From Paraburkholderia antibiotica (lineage in GTDB: Bacteria > Pseudomonadota > Gammaproteobacteria > Burkholderiales > Burkholderiaceae), in assembly GCF_012927125.1 (NCBI RefSeq), contig NZ_JABBFZ010000026.1:1-64000 (forward strand): a DNA stretch of 64,000 nt, read 5' to 3'. This document shows positions 26,492 through 35,658 of this stretch, piece after piece; within the stretch, counting starts at the first letter, position 1; every line of letters begins with the position of its first letter. The notes under the pieces are model-generated. The model was not told the origin of the DNA. It was given only the letters and a program-made list of their open reading frames with translations, and did not search any database. Made by a program: the position numbers and the translations under genes.

Positions 26492-27886
26492 TCAATCAAT
26501 CGGCTTACCCGCCATATCGCGCATCCACGGCAACGGCAGCAGCGACACCACGCTGCAACCGATCAGATACCACGCCGGCGCAAGATTGCTGCCGGTCATC
26601 GAGATCAGCCACGTCGCGAAGAACTGCGCGAAGCCGCCGAAAATCGACACGCCGAGGCAGTAGACGATCGACATGCCAGTCGCGCGGATCGCGCGTGGAA
26701 ACAGCTCCGGCAGCATCACGATATTGGGCACCGCCGTGAACGTGACGAGCACCGCGAGACCGGCGACCACCGCGAGCAGCACGGGCACCGTCGGCGTTGC
26801 GTTGATCACCATGAAGGCGGGATAGACCGCAAAAATCAGCAGCACGCGCGACACCCACAGCACGGGCTTGCGCCCCACCCGGTCGGACAGCCTGCCCGCG
26901 AACGGCGAGCAGATCACCGTGACCACCGCGCCGGTCCACGCCGCCCACAACGCCGATGCCATCGGCAGATGCAGGATACGGATCGCGTAGGTCGACAGAT
27001 AGAACAGCACGATGTAGTTCGCCGCGGTGCCACCGATCGTCGTCAGTACGCCGGCCGTGATCGAGCGGCGGTGGTCGCGAAACAGCTTGCGCGCGGGCAT
27101 CGATGCGGGTTGTCCGGCGGGGTTCGGAACCGGCTGCGACGTCGTCGGCGAGCCGGAGCTGGAGACCGTCGCCGCCGCGCCCTGCGCGCTCGCTGCGCCA
27201 TCCTCGACACCCGGCAGGGTCTCGTCGAGATGCCGCCGGATATAGACGCCGATCGGCCCCATCGCCATGCCGATCACGAACGGCACGCGCCAGCCCCAGC
27301 TTTCTAACGCGGCCGTCGACAGCATCGACGCGAGCGCGACGCCGAGCAGCGACCCGACCACCGTATTCGCGCCCTGGCTCACGAACTGCCAGCTGCCGTA
27401 GAAGCCGCGCGTGCGGTCGCTGCCGTATTCGAGCAGCAGCGCCGTCGATGCGCCCACCTCGCCGCCCAGCGCGAAGCCCTGGATCAGTCGCGCGAGGATG
27501 ATCAGCAACGGCGCGGCGACGCCGATCGCCGCATAGGTCGGTGCGAACGCGATGATCGCCGAGCCGAGCGTCATCAGCCACAGCGTCAGGCTCATCGCGG
27601 CCTTGCGGCCCGCGCGGTCCGCGTAGCCGCCGAGAATCACGCCGCCCACCGGCCGCATGATGAAACCGACGCCGAACGTGCCGACCGCGAGCATCAGTTG
27701 CACGAGCTGGCCTTCGACCGGGAAAAACAGCTTGCCGATGATCGTCGCGAAGAAGCTGTAGATCGTGAAGTCGAAGAATTCGAGACCGTTGCCGAGCGTG
27801 ATCGCGGCGATCGCCTTCGCGTGGCTGACGCGTTTTTCAGGCTGCGCGGCGGCAGCGGCGGACTGCGGTGTGGCGGAATAGTCCAT
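26492..27886 (-). CDS. MHS-family (MFS) metabolite:proton symporter
   Basis: 464 residues. The start at 27886 (MDYSATP) is picked because GGAGA lies 6 nt upstream; 27898 and 27943 are weaker. Twelve transmembrane helices with the family signatures: GNGLEFFDFTIYSFFATIIG in helix 1, FIMRPVGGVILGGYADRAGR (the MFS loop 2-3 motif), and LARLIQGFALGGEVGASTAL in helix 4. MHS proteins take up dicarboxylates, aromatic acids or amino-acid derivatives. It lies downstream of an amidohydrolase under a divergent LysR regulator, so import of that enzyme's substrate is likely. Confidence 0.88.
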   Translation of the reverse strand: MDYSATPQSAAAAAQPEKRVSHAKAIAAITLGNGLEFFDFTIYSFFATIIGKLFFPVEGQLVQLMLAVGTFGVGFIMRPVGGVILGGYADRAGRKAAMSLTLWLMTLGSAIIAFAPTYAAIGVAAPLLIILARLIQGFALGGEVGASTALLLEYGSDRTRGFYGSWQFVSQGANTVVGSLLGVALASMLSTAALESWGWRVPFVIGMAMGPIGVYIRRHLDETLPGVEDGAASAQGAAATVSSSGSPTTSQPVPNPAGQPASMPARKLFRDHRRSITAGVLTTIGGTAANYIVLFYLSTYAIRILHLPMASALWAAWTGAVVTVICSPFAGRLSDRVGRKPVLWVSRVLLIFAVYPAFMVINATPTVPVLLAVVAGLAVLVTFTAVPNIVMLPELFPRAIRATGMSIVYCLGVSIFGGFAQFFATWLISMTGSNLAPAWYLIGCSVVSLLPLPWMRDMAGKPID

Positions 27887-28000
27887 CTGTGTCTCCATCG
27901 TGTGCTTGCGGCGAGACGCGCAGGTCGGCTCGTGTATCTGCATGAGCGTCGACCCGCATGTCGATGCGCGCGTCCGCGCGTGCGGCGCGCGCCGTCAGCT

Positions 28001-29173
28001 TCAAACCAGGAACGTCTGCGCGAGCTTGACCCAGTAAGCCGCACCGGTCGCGAGGCACGCGTCGTTGAAGTCGTAGCCCGGGTTGTGGACCATGCAGCCG
28101 CCCTCGCCGTCGCCATTGCCGATGATCAGATAGCTGCCCGGACACTTCTCGAGCAGGAACGCGAAGTCCTCGCTGCCGGTGAGCGGCTGCATGTCGTGGA
28201 TCAGGCCGTCTTCGCCGAGCCAGTCGAGCGCGACCTGACGCGCGAGCGCGGTCATGCCGGTATCGTTGACGAGCACCGGATAGCGACGCTGATAGTCGAC
28301 CTCCGCGCGCGCGCCGAACACCGCCGCCTGGCCGGTCGCGACCGCGGTGATGCGCTCCTGCAGATGGTCGCGCACTTCGGGACGCAGCGCGCGCACCGAC
28401 AGGCGCATCTCGGCGGTTTCGGGAATTACGTTGGGCGCGTCGCCCGCATGGATCGCGCCGACCGTGATGATCGCCATATCGAGCGGCGCGATGTTGCGCG
28501 ACACGATGGCCTGCAATGCCAGCACGATCTGCGCGCACACGACGACCGGATCGACCGCCTTGTGCGGCACCGCGCCATGGCCGCCGCGCCCGGTCACCTT
28601 GATGACGACCGTATCCGACGACGCCATGAACGAGCCCGGCAGAAAGCCGAACTTGCCCGTCGGATGTCCCGGCATGTTGTGCATCGCGAACACCGCGTCG
28701 CACGGAAACTGTTCGAACAGGCCGTCTTCGAGCATTTTCTTCGCGCCGGCGAGACCCTCCTCGGCCGGCTGGAAAATCAGATTCAGCGTGCCGTCGAAGT
28801 TTTTCTCTTGTGCAAGGTGTTTGGCCGCGGCAAGCAGCATCGCGGTATGGCCATCGTGGCCGCATGCGTGCATCTTGCCGGGCACCTTGCTCGCATAGGG
28901 CAAGCCGGTGTTTTCGTGGATCGGCAGCGCGTCCATGTCGGCGCGCAGTCCGAGCCGGCGCGTGCCGTTGCCGAGCTTCAGTTGCCCGACCACGCCGGTC
29001 TGTCCCATGCCGCGGTGTACCGTGTAGCCCCACTCGGTGAGCCGCTCGGCGACCAGATCGCCGGTCGCGAATTCCTCGTACGCGAGTTCCGGCTGCGCGT
29101 GGATGCGGCGGCGCAGCTCGATCATTTCCTGTTCGACTTCGGCGATGCCCGCCGGAATGGCCATGGTGTTCAC
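28001..29173 (-). CDS. M20-family amidohydrolase (hippurate hydrolase-like)
   Basis: 390 residues. GTG 29173 is the best start: AGGAG at 29181-29185 is 7 nt upstream, whereas ATG 29164 is too far. M20/carboxypeptidase Ss1 features: LGLRADMDALPI, the metal-binding KMHACGHDGHTAMLL, NLIFQPAEEGLAGAKKML with the Glu-Glu pair, and dimerisation-domain GRGGHGAVPHKAVDPVV. It ends with the metal-ligand region LTGSEDFAFLL. These enzymes hydrolyse N-acyl amino acids (hippurate, N-acetyl amino acids); substrate not resolved. It is paired with the MHS transporter and divergent from a LysR gene. Confidence 0.9.
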   Translation of the reverse strand: MNTMAIPAGIAEVEQEMIELRRRIHAQPELAYEEFATGDLVAERLTEWGYTVHRGMGQTGVVGQLKLGNGTRRLGLRADMDALPIHENTGLPYASKVPGKMHACGHDGHTAMLLAAAKHLAQEKNFDGTLNLIFQPAEEGLAGAKKMLEDGLFEQFPCDAVFAMHNMPGHPTGKFGFLPGSFMASSDTVVIKVTGRGGHGAVPHKAVDPVVVCAQIVLALQAIVSRNIAPLDMAIITVGAIHAGDAPNVIPETAEMRLSVRALRPEVRDHLQERITAVATGQAAVFGARAEVDYQRRYPVLVNDTGMTALARQVALDWLGEDGLIHDMQPLTGSEDFAFLLEKCPGSYLIIGNGDGEGGCMVHNPGYDFNDACLATGAAYWVKLAQTFLV

Positions 29174-29190
29174 GTGTCGTCTCCTGTCGA

Positions 29191-29317
29191 CCGGACTAGG
29201 CGCTTCAGCGCCTAGTCCGGTCCCATGCAAAGCGGTCGGTGGGACTTGGCGCTTTAGCGCTTAGTCCGGTCCCATGTAAAACAATCGGTCGGACTAGGCG
29301 CCTCGGCGCCTAGTCCG
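29191..29317. repeat. Three tandem REP-like palindromic repeats
   Basis: Three hairpin units with a ~50-nt period. Unit 1: 29191-29220, perfect 13-bp stem CCGGACTAGGCGC, TTCA loop. Unit 2: 29242-29267, same core with two mismatches, TTTA loop. Unit 3: 29290-29317, 13-bp stem CGGACTAGGCGCC. Units 1 and 2 also share the following CCGGTCCCATG. The array fills the space between the amidohydrolase and the divergent LysR gene. Confidence 0.9.
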
Positions 29318-29425
29318 ACCATGCGTTGATCCCGAACCCAGCATAGCCACGTTAATATTCAAGCGGCAGGCGTAGAATCGTTTCGCCAGCAACCATTGGT
29401 TGCCACTCCCAGGCAGCCCGATTCG

Positions 29426-30376
29426 ATGAAACTGCATCAACTCAATACCCTGGTGGCCATCGCGGATACCGGAAGTATCCGGGCGGCAGCACGCTCGCTG
29501 GGCCTGTCGCCGGCCGCCGTCACCAAGGCGATGCGCGAGCTCGAAGCCGATCTGCACGCACCGCTGATCGTGCGTGGCGCGAGCGGCGTCGCGTTCACCG
29601 AGTTCGGTCGCGCGCTCGTCGTGCATGCGCGGCTCGTGCTCGGTCAATTGCAGCGTGCTCAGGCGGAGATCGAGTCGCTGCGCGGCGGCGCCGCCGGCAA
29701 GCTGTCGATCGGCGTCACGCCATGGGTCGCGCTGACGTTTCTGCCGCCCGCCGTGCAGCGCTTTCGCGAACGCATGCCGGACGTGCAGCTGGAATTCTTC
29801 GAGGGTCTGCTCGCGGTCGTGCAGCCGCGTCTGCGCGACGGCAGCCTGGATTTTTCGATCGGCCGGCCGGCGCCCGCGTCGCCGCAATCGGAGTTTCACA
29901 ACGTGCCGCTGTTCTCGACGCATTCGGCGGTGGTCGCGCGGCGCGATCATCCGAAGGCCGGTTGTCGCTCGCTGCATGAACTCGAAGACGCCGAGTGGGC
30001 GTTGAACTGGGATACCGCGAGCCGCGAGTCGATGGCAGACAACCTGTTCCGCCGACGCGGCATGCGCGTGCCGCGCACGATCCTGCTCGCGCATTCGCTG
30101 TCGATCGTGCTCGGCCTGCTCGCGCAGACCGACATGCTGAGCATTTTTCCGTGGCCGCTCGTCGAGGTCATGCTCGCGAAAGAAAACCTCTGGGCGTTGC
30201 CGCTGCGCGAAACCGTCGACGAAACGATCGTCAGCATCACGTCACGGCGCGGCACGCCGATGAGCCCTGCGGCCGCGTATTTTCTCGACTGCCTGCGCGA
30301 GACGATCGACAAAGGCGCGCGCTCGCAGGATCCGGAGCAGAAGCGCCTGTTTCATTCGATCGAATTGTTGCTATGA
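29426..30376 (+). CDS. LysR-family transcriptional regulator
   Basis: 316 residues from ATG 29426 (MKLHQLNTLVAIADTGSIRA). HTH: RAAARSLGLSPAAVTKAMRE and LEADLHAPLIVR. Effector domain: GKLSIGVTPWVALTFLPPAV, MPDVQLEFFEGLLAVVQPRL and DFSIGRPAPASP. It is divergent from the amidohydrolase-transporter pair and presumably its activator. The shared intergenic region also holds the palindromic repeat array, which is closer to the amidohydrolase start than to this one. Confidence 0.88.
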   Translation: MKLHQLNTLVAIADTGSIRAAARSLGLSPAAVTKAMRELEADLHAPLIVRGASGVAFTEFGRALVVHARLVLGQLQRAQAEIESLRGGAAGKLSIGVTPWVALTFLPPAVQRFRERMPDVQLEFFEGLLAVVQPRLRDGSLDFSIGRPAPASPQSEFHNVPLFSTHSAVVARRDHPKAGCRSLHELEDAEWALNWDTASRESMADNLFRRRGMRVPRTILLAHSLSIVLGLLAQTDMLSIFPWPLVEVMLAKENLWALPLRETVDETIVSITSRRGTPMSPAAAYFLDCLRETIDKGARSQDPEQKRLFHSIELLL

Positions 30377-30483
30377 CGGCGCGGCCGGCGTCCCGCCTGG
30401 CCTCGCTTCTCCGCTAACGGGTCGGCAAGCGGATGGGCCAACCGGGCGGCGTGCCGCCCAATCCACCCCGCCCACTCCACCCG

Positions 30484-31377
30484 TCAATCCAGAAACTCGC
30501 TCGCGCGCTTTCTCAGCATCGCGCTGAAATCGTCGAGCCAGCCGATCGACAGCCGCCAGCTCTGCCAGTACAGATCGACGTCGATATGCTTGCCCGGCGC
30601 GATCTCGACCAGTTCGCCGCTCGCCAGATGTCCGGCGATCATCCGTTCGGGGCACATGCCCCAGCCGAGCCCGGTCACGCACGCGCGCAAGAAACCGGCG
30701 ACGTGCGGAATCCAGTGCAGCGGCGGATCGAGTTCCGCGCGCGTGACGCGCCGCATGAAGCGCTTCTGCAACTGGTCCTTCGGATTGAAATCGACGCAAG
30801 GGGTGCGGCGCAGGCTGTCGCGCGTGACGCCGTCGGCGAAATAGCGCGCCTGAAACTCCGCCGAACAGACCGCCAGATAGCGCATGCGGCCGAGCCGCAC
30901 CGAGCGGCAGCCCTGCACCGGCTCGGCCTGGGTGGTGATCGCGCCCTGCACGCTGCCGTCGCGAATCCGCTGCGCGGTGTGGTCCTGATCGTCGACCACG
31001 AGGTCGAGCAGCATCTCGCGTTCGACGCAGAACGGCGCGACCGCATCGATGAACCAGGTGCCGACGCTGTCGTCGTTCACAGCCACGCGCAGCGTCGGCC
31101 ACGACTCGACCAGCGCGCCGGGCAACGCCGGCAGACGGCCGTTCAACTCCGCTTCGAGCAGTTGCACGCGTTCGGTATGGCGGCACAGCAGCGCGCCCGA
31201 GGTCGTCGCGACGCACGGCTGGCCGCGCTTCACGAGCACGCTGCCGACCCGCTCCTCCAGCAGCTTGACCCGCTGCGACACCGCCGACGGCGTGATATTG
31301 AGCTCGCTCGCGGCGCGGTCGAACGAACCGTGGCGGACCACGGCGGCCAGCGCGTCGAGCAGCGCATAGTCGAGCAT
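30484..31377 (-). CDS. argP: ArgP-type LysR regulator of lysE/argO
   Basis: 297 residues. The sequence follows ArgP (IciA) closely: MLDYALLDALAAVVRHGSFD, RAASELNITPSAVSQRVKLL, EERVGSVLVKRGQPC, and in the effector domain SVGTWFIDAV. ArgP senses basic amino acids (lysine, arginine) and activates the exporter gene. It is divergent from a LysE/ArgO exporter with 112 nt between them, the classic arrangement. Confidence 0.92.
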   Translation of the reverse strand: MLDYALLDALAAVVRHGSFDRAASELNITPSAVSQRVKLLEERVGSVLVKRGQPCVATTSGALLCRHTERVQLLEAELNGRLPALPGALVESWPTLRVAVNDDSVGTWFIDAVAPFCVEREMLLDLVVDDQDHTAQRIRDGSVQGAITTQAEPVQGCRSVRLGRMRYLAVCSAEFQARYFADGVTRDSLRRTPCVDFNPKDQLQKRFMRRVTRAELDPPLHWIPHVAGFLRACVTGLGWGMCPERMIAGHLASGELVEIAPGKHIDVDLYWQSWRLSIGWLDDFSAMLRKRASEFLD

Positions 31378-31385
31378 TAGCGTTC

Positions 31386-31401
31386 CTTAATCGACGTTAA
31401 G
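31386..31401. promoter_or_regulatory. Candidate ArgP binding half-palindrome
   Basis: CTTAA-N6-TTAAG lies 9 nt from the argP start, in the 112-nt divergent region with lysE. Interrupted palindromes of this size are typical LysR-family sites. Assignment to ArgP rests on position only. Confidence 0.35.
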
Positions 31402-31489
31402 TAAATTAGCTTCTCTTATGAGCCGCCAGCCCGCAGACTAGCGTCATCGGTTGTCCCCGTCCATCCCCTTTTCGTTTTTCGGACCGCTT

Positions 31490-32131
31490 ATGAACTGGTT
31501 GTCTTTTTCCCATGGCGCCGCGTTGTGCGCATCGCTGATCGTGACCATCGGCGCACAGAATGCGTTCGTGCTGCGCCAGGGCATCATGCGCTCGCACGTC
31601 GGCAAGATCGTGCTGCTGTGCACGCTATCGGATTTCATCCTGATCGGCGCCGGCGTCGGCGGCGCGGCGGTGCTGATGGAGCGCTATCCGCGCTTCGTGC
31701 ACGCGATGCTCTACGTCGGCCTCGCGTATCTCGCGTGGTTCGGCATCAACGCGCTGCGTCGCGCGGTGCGCCCGGGGCATGCGGTGCTCGACGGCTCGGC
31801 AAACGAGTCAGCCGACGACGCGGCTCATAATGCGCCCGCCGCGCAACGGGCGTTGCCGATCGTCCTGATGACGCTCGCGTTCACGTGGCTCAATCCGCAC
31901 GTCTACCTGGACACGTTTCTGCTGATCGGCACGGCCGGTGCGCGCGAGCCGGAAGGCGCACGGGTCGCGTTCGCGCTCGGCGCGATGGTCGTCAGCGCAG
32001 TGTGGTTCGTCGGTATCGGTTATGGCGCGCGCCTGCTCGCCCCGCTGTTTCGCCGCGCGACCGCGTGGCGTGTGCTGGATGGCGCGATCGGCAGCATGGT
32101 GTTGCTGCTGGCGGTCACGCAGTTGCGCTGA
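31490..32131 (+). CDS. lysE: LysE/ArgO-family basic amino acid exporter
   Basis: 213 residues from ATG 31490. Five to six transmembrane helices. Family signature at the N-terminus: LIVTIGAQNAFVLRQGIMRS, then VLLCTLSDFILIGAGVGGAA, and TLAFTWLNPHVYLDTFLLIG with the conserved Asn-Pro-His. These proteins export lysine and/or arginine to avoid toxic build-up. A hydrophilic insert (residues ~105-120, GSANESADDAAHNAPAA) links helices 3 and 4, as in LysE. A strong hairpin follows at 32143. Confidence 0.92.
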   Translation: MNWLSFSHGAALCASLIVTIGAQNAFVLRQGIMRSHVGKIVLLCTLSDFILIGAGVGGAAVLMERYPRFVHAMLYVGLAYLAWFGINALRRAVRPGHAVLDGSANESADDAAHNAPAAQRALPIVLMTLAFTWLNPHVYLDTFLLIGTAGAREPEGARVAFALGAMVVSAVWFVGIGYGARLLAPLFRRATAWRVLDGAIGSMVLLLAVTQLR

Positions 32132-32142
32132 CTCTGCGATCC

Positions 32143-32172
32143 GGGCCGTCACGCGGCAAGGCGTGACGGCCC
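32143..32172 (+). terminator. Hairpin downstream of lysE
   Basis: A perfect 12-bp stem (GGGCCGTCACGC / GCGTGACGGCCC) with a 6-nt loop starts 11 nt after the lysE stop. There is no T run, so it may stabilise mRNA or act with Rho rather than terminate intrinsically. Confidence 0.5.
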
Positions 32173-32245
32173 GCGCGATCCGAATCAGGCTTCAGTCGAT
32201 CTTCACGTTTTTTGGGGCCCGCCGCGAACCTTGCGCGGCGACACG

Positions 32246-32755
32246 TCACGCTCCGCCCTCTTCTCGCTCTTCTCGCGCAATCGCAGCGGCCAACTCGCCG
32301 ATCTGCGTTTCGGCAAATACGCGAATGCCGTGCTGCGTCAGCAGCGTCGCCGTGACACCGGCCGCCGTATGCTTCACGCCGCTAAAACTGCCGTCGTAGA
32401 TGAAGCTGCTGCCGCATGACGGACTGCCGTCGGCGAGCAGCGCATAGCGACAACCTTCCGCTTGCGCGCGCCGCAACGCATGCCATGCACCGGCTACGAA
32501 CAGCGCGCTCACGTCCGTGCCGGTGTTGTCGGTAATCACCGCGTTATGCGCGAGCACGTCGGCACCGCTACGGCGTAGCGCGATTTCCGCGGCGGGCCTC
32601 GGCGTCGGCAGACCGGCGGCCACTTCCGGACAGACGATCACCAGACGGCCTTCGTCGCGCCATCGCGCGAGCCATGCGTCGCCGACCGTCTTAGCTGCGC
32701 CGTTATAGCGCACGGGCTGGCCGGCGAGGCACGCGCTGAACAGAATCTTCAACAT
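32246..32755 (-). CDS. DUF523 family protein
   Basis: 169 residues from ATG 32755; the open frame upstream is Arg-rich and not coding-like. Typical DUF523 pattern: LFSACLAGQPVRYNGAAKTV with the conserved Cys, IVCPEVAAGLPTPRPAAEI, and ALLADGSPSCGSSFIYDGSF with Ser-Pro-Ser-Cys-Gly. The conserved cysteines suggest metal or cluster binding, but no activity is established. Convergent with lysE. Confidence 0.88.
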   Translation of the reverse strand: MLKILFSACLAGQPVRYNGAAKTVGDAWLARWRDEGRLVIVCPEVAAGLPTPRPAAEIALRRSGADVLAHNAVITDNTGTDVSALFVAGAWHALRRAQAEGCRYALLADGSPSCGSSFIYDGSFSGVKHTAAGVTATLLTQHGIRVFAETQIGELAAAIAREEREEGGA

Positions 32756-33020
32756 GGGGATGAGCGCGCTCGCGGCGCGGCGGTGGCGGCAACGACGACG
32801 GGAAAGACATGCGAGGTCCTGGCCCCAGCGAGACCTTTCCGCGAGCGCCACCTGACCACCGGGACGCTCAAATTGGCATGACGAATCAAATCGACCGAGA
32901 TCATCGTGGGCACACCTATTGCTGAACTCCGATCGCCGGCATCTTGCCCGTAAAGACGCACGACGTCCACAGCGGGGCGCCGTTCCAACGTTATTTCAAC
33001 AATCCACCGGTGGAGGCACC

Positions 33021-33182
33021 ATGCTTCGATACGCTGTCATTTTCTTCATCATCGCCATCATCGCCGCGGTGTTCGGCTTTGGCGGCATCGCCGCGGGAGC
33101 GACCGAAATCGCCAAGGTGCTGTTCTTTATCTTTATCGTGATCTTCCTGGTCACGCTGCTGATGGGCGTCATCCGACGCTGA
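33021..33182 (+). CDS. DUF1328 small membrane protein (YtjA family)
   Basis: 53 residues from ATG 33021 with TGGAGG at 33011-33016. Two transmembrane helices: LRYAVIFFIIAIIAAVFGFG and KVLFFIFIVIFLVTLLMGVI, separated by GGIAAGATEIA, the exact layout of DUF1328 proteins. These are widespread, abundant small inner-membrane proteins of unknown function, often stress-linked. A strong hairpin lies downstream. Confidence 0.92.
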   Translation: MLRYAVIFFIIAIIAAVFGFGGIAAGATEIAKVLFFIFIVIFLVTLLMGVIRR

Positions 33183-33238
33183 CCGTTGCAGGCGGCGTCG
33201 GCGTCATGTCGACGCCGATCATGATCTCCCGATGCGTA

Positions 33239-33286
33239 ACGGCAAACGCCACCGTGAGGTGGCGTTTGCCGTCGTCGCTGCTTTTT
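33239..33286 (+). terminator. Terminator-like hairpin after DUF1328 gene
   Basis: A perfect 15-bp stem (ACGGCAAACGCCACC / GGTGGCGTTTGCCGT) with a GTGA loop spans 33239-33272; the T tract (33282-33286) begins 9 nt later, which is further than usual. Confidence 0.65.
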
Positions 33287-33605
33287 CAGTGAGTGCTGTA
33301 TCGATGGAGACAACAGCGCCTTTGCAATAGTTGCCGCACCGTATTGCAATAGTTGCCGACACCTCGGGCTTTCTCCCTACCCTTTAGTGCCACTGCTGAT
33401 GCATGCGCCGTTCGATACGATCGCATGCGTGAGTGGCGGCGACGCATCGAACAAGGTGGTATGGATCGCGGAGTGACGTCCCAATGCCCGCAAACACGAC
33501 AGCCTCGACGACCGCGAGCGACGATCGGCCGCCACGCTTCGCGCTACGAAACATAAACGATCAACGCCCCGGCATCGGCACTGGCTTCCGCGATGCCCAC
33601 ACCGA
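33287..33605. other. Intergenic region
   Basis: The 319 nt between the terminator-like hairpin and the rfbC stop hold no supported gene or site. A short direct repeat, GCAATAGTTGCCG(C/A)CAC-like, occurs twice near 33325-33362. Confidence 0.45.
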
Positions 33606-34163
33606 TCACGCGATATTCTCCGCCTCATACAAGCGCCGCCCCGCCGCGTCCTTGCTGCCGAGGATCGGCTGATAGTCCATCGGCCACTCGATACCGATGT
33701 CGGGATCGGACCACAGCAGGCAGCGTTCGAGCTCGGGAAACCAGTACTCGGTGGTCTTCCATACGCATTCCGCGACGTCCGACAGCACGACGAAGCCGTG
33801 CGCGAAGCCAGGCGGCACCCAGATCTGTCGCTGGTTCGCGTCGCTCAGGTATTCGCCGCTCCATTTACCGAAATTCGGCGAATTGAGGCGCACGTCGACC
33901 GCGACATCGAACACCTCGCCGCGCACGACGCGCAGCAGTCGCCCCTGCGGGCGCTGCACCTGGTAGTGCAGGCCGCGCAGCACGCCGCGCACCGCGCGCA
34001 GATGGCGGTCCTGCACGAAATTGAAACCGGGCGCGACGTCGTCGGCGAATTCGTCCGCGCTGAAACTCTCGAAGCAGAAGCCGAACTCGTCGCCGAACAC
34101 TTCCGGCTCGATGAGTTTCACCTCCGGCAATGCCGTCGCCATGACCTTGTTGCCCATCGCCAC
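33606..34163 (-). CDS. rfbC: dTDP-4-dehydrorhamnose 3,5-epimerase (RfbC/RmlC)
   Basis: 185 residues. It epimerises dTDP-4-keto-6-deoxyglucose at C3 and C5 in dTDP-L-rhamnose synthesis. Cupin fold with DRHLRAVRGVLRGLHYQVQR (catalytic His in GLHYQ), GEVFDVAVDVRLNSPNFGKW, and IWVPPGFAHGFVVLSDVAEC. Start 34163 or 34142 cannot be separated by ribosome site. rfbA, rfbB and rfbD are absent from the window, so it is either part of a dispersed pathway or a paralogue. It lies 111 nt downstream of the GlxA-type regulator gene. Confidence 0.93.
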   Translation of the reverse strand: MAMGNKVMATALPEVKLIEPEVFGDEFGFCFESFSADEFADDVAPGFNFVQDRHLRAVRGVLRGLHYQVQRPQGRLLRVVRGEVFDVAVDVRLNSPNFGKWSGEYLSDANQRQIWVPPGFAHGFVVLSDVAECVWKTTEYWFPELERCLLWSDPDIGIEWPMDYQPILGSKDAAGRRLYEAENIA

Positions 34164-34274
34164 TGTGCTCGTAAAAAGGCTGGCCAGCGAAGATGCGGCC
34201 GCTACCGCGACCGCGTCCCACGAACGAGGCGCGCCCGCCGGCGCGGGCGCCCGATCGCACGCTATGCAGACATG

Positions 34275-35288
34275 CTACGCCTCGGTGGCCGCCCGGCTAC
34301 GGGCGCGATATTCGGTTGGCGACAGGGCCATACGCTTGCGGAAAATTTTCGCGAGACGATCGCCGTTGCCGGTGCCGCTGCGGCGGGCGATCTTGTCGAC
34401 CGGCAACTCGGTCTCGGTGAGGAAATTGCACGCGATGCGCAGCCTGACCTGCAGCAGGTAGTCCGACGGCGTGACCTGCATCTCGTGCTTGAAGCGGCGC
34501 AGAAAATTGCGCTCGCTCATTGCCGCGACCTGCGCGGCGTCGGCGACCGAAACGGGGCGGTCGCAGTTCGCCTCCATCCAGCGCGCGGCCGCGCGGATTT
34601 TTTCGGCGACGCTCAGCGTGCCGCCCTCGGCCGGCAACGGCACCCACGTCGCGGCCATACCCGGCATCACGCGATCGGCGACGCTGCGCGCGAGTTCGGC
34701 GCCGAGATCGCGCTTGATGAACATCAGTGCGCTGCGCGCGCAGTCGTTGCGATCGCTCGCCGCCGCGAACGCGCCTTCACTGACGCTCGCGGCCGGGTAG
34801 CGATTCATCATGCCGTCGTGCTCGGTCGGGCCGGCCGCTTCGAGCACGATGCGGCCTTCGCCGATCGTTTCGATCGCGCGGGTGCGCGATTGCACCCCGC
34901 GCAGCCAGGTGAGTAACCGTTCATCGCGCGCGGCCGCGTGTGCGCCGTAGCCGCCCGCGATGAACAGCACGTCGAAGCCGGCGCCGAAGCGCGTGTCGAT
35001 CTGCTCGGTCCAGATGCGCGCCAACGACGAACTGGTGACATTGCCGCCGTCCATCGACAGAAATTGCACTTCGTACGGCGGGTCTTCGCCGGCTCGGGTA
35101 CCCGCGAGCTCGTTCGCGCTCTGAAACATTTCGACGACGGTGCCGGGACCGAGCAGCCAGAAACCGTCAAACAACAGAATGCCAATTCGCCGCGCCGCAG
35201 TACGAACGTTCAAGGCTGGCGTGTGAAGCCACGTAATTCTCGCTGTATCAAGGTGCATTTGCGGCATGATCCTTCCCCAATCGTTCAT
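34275..35288 (-). CDS. GlxA-type AraC regulator with DJ-1/PfpI-like domain
   Basis: 337 residues (330 if ATG 35267 is used). Residues ~33-200 form a glutamine-amidotransferase/DJ-1-like domain (RIGILLFDGFWLLGPGTVVE, FDVLFIAGGYGAHAAARDER); the nucleophile-elbow position shows no cysteine, so it is a sensor rather than an enzyme. The C-terminus has the AraC double HTH: VSVADAAQVAAMSERNFLRR and FKHEMQVTPSDYLLQVRLR, then a diverged second motif KIARRSGTGNGDRLAKIFRK. Its upstream region is an unusually long, AT-rich spacer with palindromes. Confidence 0.87.
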   Translation of the reverse strand: MNDWGRIMPQMHLDTARITWLHTPALNVRTAARRIGILLFDGFWLLGPGTVVEMFQSANELAGTRAGEDPPYEVQFLSMDGGNVTSSSLARIWTEQIDTRFGAGFDVLFIAGGYGAHAAARDERLLTWLRGVQSRTRAIETIGEGRIVLEAAGPTEHDGMMNRYPAASVSEGAFAAASDRNDCARSALMFIKRDLGAELARSVADRVMPGMAATWVPLPAEGGTLSVAEKIRAAARWMEANCDRPVSVADAAQVAAMSERNFLRRFKHEMQVTPSDYLLQVRLRIACNFLTETELPVDKIARRSGTGNGDRLAKIFRKRMALSPTEYRARSRAATEA

Positions 35289-35645
35289 ACGTTGTGGACC
35301 CCGATGCCCCGTAACCAGAAGGAACGAGCGAATGAATTTATTACGGCAGAAACCACGGCGAACGCCGCTTAAGGATTAATCGTGATGTTAGCGGAATGGT
35401 TCGATATAGTAAATTTGAAAAGCAAAATTCATCAAAAAAGGAATGTCTGAGGAAAAACCTTTTTGGACGTTTGATATGAGTGGATGCCGTCACCACGCCG
35501 CGCTGCACAGCCAGACGCGGCACGGTGCGGCGTCGCGCACGCCACGCCTTTACTGATCGCCCGTTTGCGGGATTCATGCCACTTGCCGAGAATGCGAAGC
35601 GCTCTGATTCGAGCACAGGCGTCCACTTTCATGGCCGATCAAAAA

Positions 35646-35658
35646 ATGTTTCAAACAT
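35646..35658. promoter_or_regulatory. 13-nt palindrome ATGTTTCAAACAT
   Basis: A perfect palindrome around a central C. A related half, TTTGAAACAT, recurs in inverted sense at about 35816-35825 beside the 9-bp hairpin. It is a possible operator for the GlxA-type gene; no known regulator is assigned. Confidence 0.4.

Noticed and set aside
29191..29317. CRISPR array
   Set aside because: Only three units, each a self-complementary hairpin, with near-identical intervening DNA rather than unique spacers.
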